Of a stretch of 59,128 bases of DNA, positions 52,712 through 59,128 are shown piece after piece. Where the stretch lies: the NCBI RefSeq assembly GCF_000518885.1, contig NZ_JAEL01000022.1:1-59128 (forward strand), given 5' to 3'. The notes beneath the pieces are model-generated. The model was given only the letters and a program-made list of their open reading frames with translations, made no database searches and was not told the origin of the DNA. The translations under genes were made by a program, and so were the position numbers. The stretch is from Bacillus sp. J33 (GTDB lineage: Bacteria; Bacillota; Bacilli; Bacillales; Cytobacillaceae). How positions within the stretch are numbered: position 1 is the stretch's first letter; the number at the start of each line of letters is the position of its first letter.

Positions 52712-54671
52712 GCACCTCTCCTTCCGTTTTTCTCCAAGCATTTTCTATTCTGTGAATTTCATCTTTTTTAACATGGTAGCCATCGTTATAATCGAATGAA
52801 CGAATGATTAACCCTGCAAAAATGCCAATAGCAGCAACAGCAGCGGCAATATGCCATTCAAATACTAGGAGGAATCCTGCAATGCCAAAGATTACACCCA
52901 TATATATCGGCAGCCAGGAATTGCTTGGCATATGAATCTCTTCAATTTCGCTGTCATAAAGCGTTAAGCCCTCATTGTTTTTCTTCATGTGCCAGAAAGG
53001 ATCCAATGATTTAACTTCCGGCAGTTTTGCAAAGTTATAGAATTGGACTGGAGATGCTGTTGACCATTCAAGAGTTCTTGCATCCCATGGATCACTTGAA
53101 ATGTTTCTGTCCGCATAGCGGATGCTCCAGTAAATGTTGTAGCAGAAAACTGCAAATCCAGCTGCCAATATAATAGAACCTATGGCGGAAAGCATGAATA
53201 ACGGTGCAAAGCCTGATTCTGCAGAGTATGTGTATGCACGTCGAACTGCACCATTCAAGCCAAGGAAGAACATTGGCATAAAGGTTACATTAAAACCAAT
53301 TACGAATAGCCAGAAATGCCATTTTCCGATTTTTTCGTTTAGCATAAAGCCGAACATTTTTGGCCACCAGTAGTAAAGGCCGGCAAATACCGCAAATACA
53401 ACTCCTGGAATCAATACGTAATGGAAGTGGGCAACCAGGAATAATGTGTTATGGTACTGGTAATCCGCTGCACCCATTGCTAGCATAACGCCTGTAACAC
53501 CGCCAATAACGAAGCATGGTACAAACGCCAGTGCCCAAAGCATGGCGGAAGTAATTTTGATGCGGCCTTTACGCATTGTGAACAGCCAGTTAAACATTTT
53601 AACTCCAGTAGGTATGGCAATTGCCATCGTTGTAATGGAGAAGAAAGAGTTAACAGCTGGGCCGGATCCCATTGTATAGAAATGGTGAACCCAAACCACC
53701 ATACTTAAAAGTGCAATTCCAAGGATGGAAAATACCATCGATTTGTATCCAAACAATGATTTTCTTGAGAAAGTCGCAATAACCTCTGAGAAAATCCCGA
53801 AGGCAGGAAGGGCAACAATGTACACTTCAGGGTGTCCCCATAGCCAGAACAGGTTAGCCCAAAGCATATCCATGCCTCCGCCAGATACTGTAAAGAAGTG
53901 TGTTCCGTATAGACGGTCAAATGTCATCAATGCTAATGCAACTGTAAAAATAGGGAAAGCAGCCACAATTAGAATCGATGTAACAAAAGTAGTCCAAGTG
54001 AACATCGGCATTTTCATCAATGTCATGCCTTTTGTTCTCATTTTTAAAATCGTGACAATAAAGTTAATCCCTGTCATCAACGTACCTATACCAGCAATCT
54101 GCAGGGCAACTGCATAATAGTTATTTCCGATGCCGGGACTGAATTCCTTTCCGGCAAGAGGGAAGTAGGAAGTCCATCCTGCATCAGGAGATCCGCCTAT
54201 TACAAACGAGATATTAAATAGCATCGCACCGCTGAAAAACAGCCAGAAGCTTAATGCGTTCAACTGCGGGAACGCAACATCACGTGCACCAATTTGCAGC
54301 GGAATTACCACGTTCATTAAACCAATCAGGAACGGCATTGCCATGAATAGGATCATAATGACTCCGTGGGTTGTAAAAATTTCATTATAGTGCTGTGAAT
54401 CAAGAAATCCCATTTCAGGGCGTGCTGTTTGTGCTTTCATCAGCAAGCCATCCATTCCGCCGCGGAAAAACATCAGTACGGCAGAAATGATATACATAAT
54501 TCCGATTTTTTTATGATCAACCGTTGTAAACCATTCTGTCCAAAGGTATTTCCATTTTTTCAGATAGGTGATTCCCGCTACTGCACCGATCATAGTTAAA
54601 AGAATTGCAATCTGTGAACCTAGTATTAGGGGATCTCCAGTTATAAAAAATTCATCCCATTTAATGCCCAT
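52695..54671 (-). CDS. qoxB: Cytochrome aa3 menaquinol oxidase subunit I
   Basis: 658 aa. Holds the low-spin heme a and the heme a3-CuB centre: WGHPEVYIVALPAFG contains the His-Tyr pair, VWVHHFYTMG the two CuB histidines, and HFHYVLIPG the heme ligands. The opening KWDEFFITGDPLILG and TTVDHKKIGIMYII match QoxB, not CtaD. It reduces O2 to water and pumps protons. ATG 54671 follows GGAGGTGGACATC; the qoxA stop overlaps by 11 bp. Confidence 0.95.
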   Translation of the reverse strand: MGIKWDEFFITGDPLILGSQIAILLTMIGAVAGITYLKKWKYLWTEWFTTVDHKKIGIMYIISAVLMFFRGGMDGLLMKAQTARPEMGFLDSQHYNEIFTTHGVIMILFMAMPFLIGLMNVVIPLQIGARDVAFPQLNALSFWLFFSGAMLFNISFVIGGSPDAGWTSYFPLAGKEFSPGIGNNYYAVALQIAGIGTLMTGINFIVTILKMRTKGMTLMKMPMFTWTTFVTSILIVAAFPIFTVALALMTFDRLYGTHFFTVSGGGMDMLWANLFWLWGHPEVYIVALPAFGIFSEVIATFSRKSLFGYKSMVFSILGIALLSMVVWVHHFYTMGSGPAVNSFFSITTMAIAIPTGVKMFNWLFTMRKGRIKITSAMLWALAFVPCFVIGGVTGVMLAMGAADYQYHNTLFLVAHFHYVLIPGVVFAVFAGLYYWWPKMFGFMLNEKIGKWHFWLFVIGFNVTFMPMFFLGLNGAVRRAYTYSAESGFAPLFMLSAIGSIILAAGFAVFCYNIYWSIRYADRNISSDPWDARTLEWSTASPVQFYNFAKLPEVKSLDPFWHMKKNNEGLTLYDSEIEEIHMPSNSWLPIYMGVIFGIAGFLLVFEWHIAAAVAAIGIFAGLIIRSFDYNDGYHVKKDEIHRIENAWRKTEGEVHDHVS

Positions 54672-55650
54672 GATGTCCACCTCCATGGTTATCTTCGCTT
54701 TCCTCATGGTCATTATGGCCATGATCTTCAATCACATTAGCATCATTGTTTTTGTAATTATCTTCTTCTTCAAACGTTTTGCCCTGATATCCATGGCCTC
54801 TGTATAGCTCAGGATTTGTGTAGGCCTTTGAATTCGGATCTGCATGGTTAACCCATTCCAAATGCGTGTTTGAATACGTAAGTCTTCCCAAGTGGGTAGG
54901 CTTTAGCAAGTCTTCATACTCAGCTTCTGTTAGCTTAGGCGCTGTCTTCTTAACGTCTTCAACCCATTGGTCAAATTCCTCATCTGTTTGAGCAAGTACT
55001 TCAAACTTCATATCCGCATAGCCGCGGCCATTAAAGTTTGTGTTTTGGCCTTCATAAGATCCAGGGTTATCCGCAACCAGGTACATTTCTGTTTCCATTT
55101 TTGGCATCGTGTACTTCTGTCCTCCAAGAGCAGGCACCCAGAAGGATTGCATTGTACTGGCGGATGTCATTTTAAACAAGACAGGCGTATCTTCAGGAAT
55201 ATTGACATAGTTAACAGTCTCAATGCCTTGCTCTGGATAGCTGAAAATCCATTTCCAGTCTGCAGAGGTAACATGTATCGTAATAGGTTCTTTTTCTTCA
55301 TAGCCTTTAGGTGTTTCTTCAAGAGCATAAAGGGTTTTTACTGTCGGGATCGTTAAGGCAATAACAATTAAAATAGGGATCCCGGTCCAAATAATTTCAA
55401 GTAGCGTGCTGCCATGTTCTTCGGGCGGTTCATAGTCCAAATTTTCAGGGCGCTCACGATATTTCCAAACGATGTAGCCGAATAATCCAAATACAACTAC
55501 AACCACAAGAAGCATCCAGATAAGGGACCAGTTTATTAATTCTGTTATGCTTCGTGCAACTGGGCCTTGTGGTTCAAACACAACCATATTGCATCCGCTC
55601 AGCACGAGTGGTAGCACTAAGGCTGTTAATAAGAGCACAAATTTCTTCAT
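54661..55650 (-). CDS. qoxA: Cytochrome aa3 menaquinol oxidase subunit II (no CuA)
   Basis: 329-aa lipoprotein: signal peptide with lipobox VLSGC (Cys20), two helices, then the external domain. The CuA cysteines of cytochrome c oxidases are replaced (SYEGQNTNFNGRGYADMKF instead of a C-x3-C motif), and FEPQGPVARSITELI is a quinol-oxidase N-terminus, so this is QoxA. The last ~25 residues are very rich in His, Asp and Glu (HGHNDHEESEDNHGGGHHGH), not typical of B. subtilis QoxA; possibly a metal-binding tail. First gene of the operon; GGAGATGAAACTCTG ribosome site. Confidence 0.94.
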   Translation of the reverse strand: MKKFVLLLTALVLPLVLSGCNMVVFEPQGPVARSITELINWSLIWMLLVVVVVFGLFGYIVWKYRERPENLDYEPPEEHGSTLLEIIWTGIPILIVIALTIPTVKTLYALEETPKGYEEKEPITIHVTSADWKWIFSYPEQGIETVNYVNIPEDTPVLFKMTSASTMQSFWVPALGGQKYTMPKMETEMYLVADNPGSYEGQNTNFNGRGYADMKFEVLAQTDEEFDQWVEDVKKTAPKLTEAEYEDLLKPTHLGRLTYSNTHLEWVNHADPNSKAYTNPELYRGHGYQGKTFEEEDNYKNNDANVIEDHGHNDHEESEDNHGGGHHGH

Positions 55651-56204
55651 CAGAGTTTCATCTCCTTTTTAATCAGAAAGCTATTGTAAAATAATTCACA
55701 TATAATGTGCGGTTTTTCACAAATTTGTCAAAAAAATATATAGCAGAAAAACCTGAACACACTTTTAACCTAAAATAAACATATTTATCACTGTGTAAAT
55801 GATAATAACATGGCGAAAAAGAAAAAGTTGTGACAAAAGTTAGAAGGAAAAAAATGTTATCCTGACTATATCTAAATATTATTGCATAAATGCTTATGGA
55901 GCAGGGATTTTGCTAGGAAAAAGGATTTTTGAACAAATTATGAACTTTAAAAAGGCGGATATGGGATTTTAATTTTTAATAGGCTCATCAACTTCATAAA
56001 GGAAAAATCAAATTTTTTTGAAATTCGCTCAGGGAGAAGCAGTTGAACAAAATCATGCAGTCTGGTTTTTATCTTTTATGAATAAGCACTATTAAAAAGC
56101 TTTAGGGAAGGCGCGCTTTATAAAGTTAATAAAAGCCTTTTTATTGTAAAATACAGAATAGTGCAGTAACATGAATTAAAAAATGGAATGGCAGGGTGGA
56201 GGAA
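55651..56204. other. Divergent spacer qoxA / threonine aldolase
   Basis: Apart from the qox promoter it is AT-rich. A single CTCATCAACTT at about 55983-55993 resembles the array A/B unit but is not repeated. AAAAAGCTTT...AAAGCCTTTTT near 56092-56137 could form a weak hairpin. I see no small gene with a ribosome site. Confidence 0.4.
55702..55731 (-). promoter_or_regulatory. qox promoter with TTGACAAATTTGTGA element
   Basis: On the minus strand TTGACAAATTTGTGA (55731-55717) gives a perfect -35; CATTAT (55707-55702) lies 18 bp downstream. Identical 15-mer to the pair at 51438-51476. About 55 bp upstream of qoxA. Confidence 0.55.
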
Positions 56205-57227
56205 ATGATTGACTTACGAAGCGATACAGTCACAAAACCTACAGAGGAAATGAGGAAGGCAGCATATGCTGCTGAAGTGGGAGACGATATTTATGGAGAG
56301 GATCCAACCGTAAATAAATTGGAAGAAACCGCTGCAGAGATCCTTGGGAAAGAAGCTGCCTTATTTGTTACCAGCGGGACGCAGGGGAATCAAATTGCTA
56401 TATTGACGCATAGCCGCCCAGGAAATGAAATTATACTCGAGGCTGAAAGCCATATATTTTATTATGAGTCCGGGGCTGCTTCCGCATTCGGGGGAGTTCA
56501 AACAAGGACGATAAAAGGTGCAAGAGGTGCTATGGACCCTTATGATGTGAAAAATGCCATAAGAGGGGAAGACCAGCACTTTCCTGAAACTGGTTTGATT
56601 TGCCTTGAAAACACACATAACCGGGCCGGAGGTGCTGTTGTATCTATCGAAAATATGAAGGCAATACAAAAAGTTGCAAAAGAACATCAAATCCCTGTAC
56701 ATATTGATGGTGCCAGACTGTTTAATGCCGCTGCGGCATTAAACCAGCCAGCTGCAGAGCTTGCCGAACATTGTGATACTGTTCAAGTATGTTTATCCAA
56801 AGGATTGGGTGCCCCTGTCGGCTCCATTCTTGCAGGAAGCAGGGAATTTATCTCTTCAGCCAGAAAGTGGCGAAAAAGGCTTGGCGGGGGCCTGCGCCAG
56901 TCAGGAATAATAGCTGCTCCTGGATTGGTAGCTTTAACTCAGATGAGAGAACGCCTATATGAAGATCATGAAAACGCCAAATATCTGGCCGAGAAACTGA
57001 GTAGCATTGATGGTCTGCAGATAGTGAATCAAGTTGATACAAATATTATAGTAGCTGATGTTAAAGGACTTCATATAGATTCAGCCCAATTTGTTGAAAA
57101 ATTAATGAAAGAAGGGGTTCTTGCCGGCACATTTGGTTCCTCTTATGTCCGATTTGTAACACATTATGATGTTTCACGAAAAGAAATTGATACTGCCATC
57201 GCAGCAATCCAAATTACTGCCGGATAA
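56205..57227 (+). CDS. ltaE: Low-specificity L-threonine aldolase
   Basis: 340 aa PLP enzyme cleaving L-threonine (and allo-threonine) to glycine and acetaldehyde. MIDLRSDTVTKPT at the start, VGDDIYGEDPTVNKLE, ALFVTSGTQGNQIA, and the PLP-lysine in VCLSKGLGAPVGS, then RLGGGLRQSG, are all family signatures. I prefer ATG 56205 because the family begins MIDLRSDT; GTG 56196 overlaps GGAGG. Monocistronic; terminator at 57287-57317. Confidence 0.93.
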   Translation: MIDLRSDTVTKPTEEMRKAAYAAEVGDDIYGEDPTVNKLEETAAEILGKEAALFVTSGTQGNQIAILTHSRPGNEIILEAESHIFYYESGAASAFGGVQTRTIKGARGAMDPYDVKNAIRGEDQHFPETGLICLENTHNRAGGAVVSIENMKAIQKVAKEHQIPVHIDGARLFNAAAALNQPAAELAEHCDTVQVCLSKGLGAPVGSILAGSREFISSARKWRKRLGGGLRQSGIIAAPGLVALTQMRERLYEDHENAKYLAEKLSSIDGLQIVNQVDTNIIVADVKGLHIDSAQFVEKLMKEGVLAGTFGSSYVRFVTHYDVSRKEIDTAIAAIQITAG

Positions 57228-57286
57228 ATAACTTTCTCTCCTCTGGTTATGTTTGTTTTACTTATTCTTGGATGAAATTAAATTTT

Positions 57287-57317
57287 AAAAAACGCATGTT
57301 GAAGCATGCGTTTTTTT
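57287..57317. terminator. Bidirectional terminator
   Basis: AAAAAACGCATG-ttgaag-CATGCGTTTTTTT; serves the aldolase gene and the small minus-strand gene. Confidence 0.85.
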
Positions 57318-57323
57318 ACGTCC

Positions 57324-57503
57324 TTAAAGCCTCCTTTGCCAAACAGGGGCAAAATAGTGGTGGGTATTATGGAAATGGCTTTGATTCCAAATGCTGTGAA
57401 AAGGGGATCCATGGTGTATAGGCTGAAACCATGGACCGTAGGCTATCTGTGGAAAACCATAATAATGGGCGCCATTCATGCCTGTTACAATATATTGTCT
57501 CAA
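57324..57503 (-). CDS. 59-residue His/Tyr/Pro-rich small protein, candidate spore coat component
   Basis: Reads MRQYIVTGMNGAHYYGFPQI, AYGPWFQPIHHGSPFHSIW, NQSHFHNTHHYFAPVWQRRL. TTG start with TTAGGAGGGATAG upstream at ideal distance, and a shared terminator behind it. The composition (nine His, five Tyr, many Phe/Pro/Trp) is typical of small coat proteins. Upstream at 57530-57538 (minus strand) lies CATAATTTA, an exact SigmaK -10 identical to that before cotS. No homologue is recalled; the coat assignment is inference. Confidence 0.6.
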   Translation of the reverse strand: MRQYIVTGMNGAHYYGFPQIAYGPWFQPIHHGSPFHSIWNQSHFHNTHHYFAPVWQRRL

Positions 57504-57529
57504 ACTATCCCTCCTAACATGCTTACCAA

Positions 57530-57538
57530 TAAATTATG
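57530..57538 (-). promoter_or_regulatory. SigmaK-like -10 of the His/Tyr-rich gene
   Basis: CATAATTTA on the minus strand, exact fit to CATANNNTA, 27 bp before the start codon; the nearest AC upstream is 14 bp away, about 2 bp short of the usual spacing. Confidence 0.4.
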
Positions 57539-57649
57539 CTGAAAAAAATGAAGTTCCCATAATATTTTCTCTATATTTCCATCTATACTTTCTTCTTAAA
57601 TCCGCATGATAAAAAGGTAAAAAATTTTTCAAAAGGAGACAAACTGAAA

Positions 57650-58491
57650 ATGAAAATGCTTTTAAAGAAACATTTTTTGTTAAGTGTTTTTTTTGTTCTA
57701 TTGCTTGCTGCCTGCAACAATAACGTGACCAAGGCATGGATAACGGGGATTTGACAGGGGATAACCTGGAAGAGATCAGCAACACAAACAATGTCAATGT
57801 TGAGCGAGAAAGGCGCGGAAGTGCTCCGATAGAAATTCAAAAGGTCCAAAACGGCTATTTGACAATTGATCCGAATTCCTATAGTACATCAATGCCCAGC
57901 CAAAATTTCCCTCACAGCCAGTTAACTGACGATGGCGGCTTGCCTTTTTTCCAGTTTGGCGAAAACGAACAGCAAGAGCGAGGCATGGCTCCTGAACAGC
58001 CTGAAGGCGGCCAATATGCTCAGCCGTATGGGCAGGGGGGAATAGGCGGACAGCCTGAAGCACCAGCACCACGGGAGGAAACGGAACAGGCACCTGCAGC
58101 ACAAGGTGACGAAATCAATGACTTTGAATCACGCGTGATTGAATTAACAAATGCAGAACGTTCAAAAAATGGACTTTCCGCCCTAAAAGCTGATAACCCA
58201 TTAAGCAATGTCGCACAAGCAAAGTCTAATGATATGCAGCAAAAGAATTATTTTTCCCATAATAGCCCTACTTATGGTTCACCATTTGATATGATGAGGG
58301 ATTTTGGTGTCACATATAATAGTGCAGGAGAAAATATTGCAATGGGTCAGCAGTCACCAGAAGAAGTTGTTCAGGCATGGATGGATAGTGAGGGACATCG
58401 AAAAAATATCCTGAATGGCACATTCACTCATATAGGAGTTGGATATACTGAAAACGGTTCTTACTGGACACAGATGTTTATCAGCAAATAA
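57650..58491 (+). pseudogene. CAP-domain lipoprotein gene (YkwD-like) with a frameshift after the signal peptide
   Basis: ATG 57650 (AAAAGGAGACAAACTG upstream) encodes a lipoprotein signal MKMLLKKHFLLSVFFVLLLA followed by the lipobox Cys and NNNVTK; near 57730 the frame breaks and would end after 34 codons. The rest continues in another frame: MDNGDLTGDNLEEISN, a Pro/Gln/Gly-rich linker (residues ~75-135) and a C-terminal CAP domain (IELTNAERSKNGLSALK, YFSHNSPTYGSPF, AGENIAMGQ, SEGHRKNILNGTFTHIGVG). One base restores a normal exported protein. The downstream part alone would be cytosolic. Confidence 0.8.
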
Positions 58492-58522
58492 AAAGAAATC
58501 GGCTCAGCCGATTTCTTTTTTC
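58492..58522. terminator. Bidirectional terminator
   Basis: AAAGAAATCGGCT-c-AGCCGATTTCTTT followed by TTT; contains the stop of the minus-strand small gene. Confidence 0.85.
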
Positions 58523-58653
58523 TTTATTAAAGGTTCAAGCTGATTTTTAAGGTCATCAACAATCTCACTAATTGTAATTTGATTATCTGATTGCCCTTTA
58601 TCAAGAGCAGACTCTAAAACCTTGGCAAAATCATTAAATTTCGCTTCCATCAT
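58504..58653 (-). CDS. 49-residue small acidic protein
   Basis: Reads MMEAKFNDFAKVLESALDKG, QSDNQITISEIVDDLKNQLE, PLIKKKEIG: an amphipathic, helix-rich, acidic sequence. GAAGGTGCATAA precedes ATG 58653; an adjacent second ATG could also serve. The stop lies inside the terminator hairpin. Soluble, unknown function. Confidence 0.6.
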   Translation of the reverse strand: MMEAKFNDFAKVLESALDKGQSDNQITISEIVDDLKNQLEPLIKKKEIG

Positions 58654-58839
58654 TTATGCACCTTCTAACAAGAATTTAGTGTTGAAACTATTCCCTGTAA
58701 AAGATCTCATTAAACTTATAGTCACTATATACTATTTAATTTCAGCAGGTACGTGACAATTAGTGATCAAACGTTCATTTTGCATAAAAAAAATAGTTCA
58801 AAAATCGGTTTATCAATTGAACCGGACGGGTAATTATGA

Positions 58840-59128
58840 TGCTAGACTAAAAAACGGACACGGTAAATTGACACTTTCGTTATAATGATTAACAAAGAAC
58901 AATTAAAGGACGTGTCTAAATGGGGAAGCATTTTGATCTCGAATACAAAATACAGATTGCACAAATGGTCGTAGAAGATGGTAAAAAAGCAACTCAATTA
59001 GCGAGAGACCTAGATATTCCAGTCGGAACCATTAGGAACTGGGTTGATGCATACAAGAAAAAGAGTCAAAAGGGTTTCGTGGGGAGTGGCAATACGTCCC
59101 CTGAAATAAAGCCCTACAAGGACCTTCA
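58840..59128 (+). mobile_element. Left end of an IS3-family element
   Basis: The start of an orfA-type transposase (58920 onward) is preceded by a probable terminal repeat beginning around TAGACTAAAAAACGGACACG (about 58843-58862). The right end is outside the window, so repeat ends and target duplication cannot be checked. Confidence 0.6.
58920..59128 (+). CDS. IS3-family transposase OrfA, 5' part
   Basis: ATG 58920 opens MGKHFDLEYKIQIAQMVVED then KKATQLARDLDIPVGTIRNW, a helix-turn-helix of the HTH_Tnp_1 type that binds the IS ends, followed by VDAYKKKSQKG. The frame is open to the window end (about 69 codons). OrfB, expected by -1 frameshift, lies outside. AAAGGACGTGTCTAA provides the ribosome site. 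Confidence 0.88.
   Translation, partial: MGKHFDLEYKIQIAQMVVEDGKKATQLARDLDIPVGTIRNWVDAYKKKSQKGFVGSGNTSPEIKPYKDL

Noticed and set aside
51797-55650. Cytochrome c oxidase ctaCDEF
   Set aside because: Subunit II lacks the CuA cysteines and the N-terminal sequences of subunits I and II match the Qox quinol oxidase.
55983-55993. Further copy of the array A/B motif before qox
   Set aside because: Only one copy (CTCATCAACTT) without phased neighbours; expected by chance in AT-rich DNA.
57306-57542. 78-codon plus-strand frame after the threonine aldolase
   Set aside because: Starts within the terminator stem, lacks a ribosome site and is antisense to the His/Tyr-rich gene.
1-59128. Prophage, toxin-antitoxin, restriction or other defence islands
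   Set aside because: No integrase, capsid, terminase, toxin-antitoxin pair, restriction or cas gene was seen; only two IS fragments at the edges. The G39P-like gene at 21517 is isolated.
1-59128. tRNA or rRNA genes
   Set aside because: I noticed no cloverleaf-like sequence with the conserved GTTCGA loop and CCA end; a covariance-model scan was not possible.

Overview
The window is low-GC chromosomal DNA from an endospore-forming Bacillaceae species. The evidence is consensus AGGAGG ribosome sites with many TTG/GTG starts, a CotS/CotSA spore-coat cluster, a qoxABCD menaquinol oxidase, the pxpBCA-ycsG-ycsI operon order known from Bacillus subtilis, and TPP, preQ1-I and guanidine-I riboswitches. 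The exact genus cannot be fixed from the sequence (a Cytobacillus/Bacillus-type genome is a guess). Both ends are mobile DNA: the 3' end of an IS200/IS605 tnpA at the left and the 5' end of an IS3-type orfA at the right.

Layout. 0-5 kb: a CAP-domain secreted protein, an E. coli-type speD, a MerR-like/DUF3967 DNA-binding coiled-coil gene and a secreted C39-type peptidase. 5-13.4 kb: spore-coat polysaccharide and coat cluster (UDP-glucuronate-4-epimerase-like ytcB, a GT4 glycosyltransferase, cotS, cotSA with a decaying C-terminal repeat tail, ytdA/gtaB, ytcA). 13.5-25 kb: AbrB-type permease, HAD phosphatase, OsmC protein, TPP riboswitch plus thiMDE, exoA, small membrane proteins, an SDF-family symporter with a cre site, and a guanidine-I riboswitch plus SMR pair. 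25-31 kb: MurG paralogue, HIT protein, SDR, metallophosphoesterase, M14 carboxypeptidase. 31-36 kb (minus strand): 5-oxoprolinase operon pxpB-pxpC-pxpA-ycsG-ycsI. 36-42.4 kb: preQ1-I riboswitch plus queCDE, then potABCD. 42.4-48.5 kb: frameshifted YibQ-type deacetylase, a repeat-rich 880-bp spacer, a large M14 carboxypeptidase, an FtsH paralogue. 48.7-51.8 kb: MATE pump, TPP riboswitch plus thiT, small genes. 51.8-55.7 kb: qoxABCD (minus). 56-59 kb: threonine aldolase, a His/Tyr-rich small gene, a frameshifted CAP lipoprotein, a 49-codon gene, and the IS.

The genes form several coherent modules: UDP-sugar supply plus transferases for the spore surface; thiamine salvage and uptake under two TPP switches; queuosine precursor synthesis under preQ1; polyamine uptake (potABCD) alongside decarboxylated-SAM synthesis (speD); 5-oxoproline breakdown; and aerobic respiration.

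The most unusual signals are not genes. Two intergenic arrays (19631-19744 and 33203-33315) each carry six copies of the 11-mer TATCATCAACT phased every 20-21 bp, i.e. two helical turns. A TTCGGAA-N5-TTCCGAA dyad occurs in front of the MerR/DUF3967 gene and again inside its coding sequence. A 15-bp element is shared by the qox promoter and a small membrane-protein gene at the other end of that locus. At least five reading frames are broken by indels and one by an early stop, so either gene decay or indel errors in the sequence must be considered. Three small genes with good ribosome sites and terminators lie in the spacers at 36189-36317, 57324-57503 and 58504-58653.
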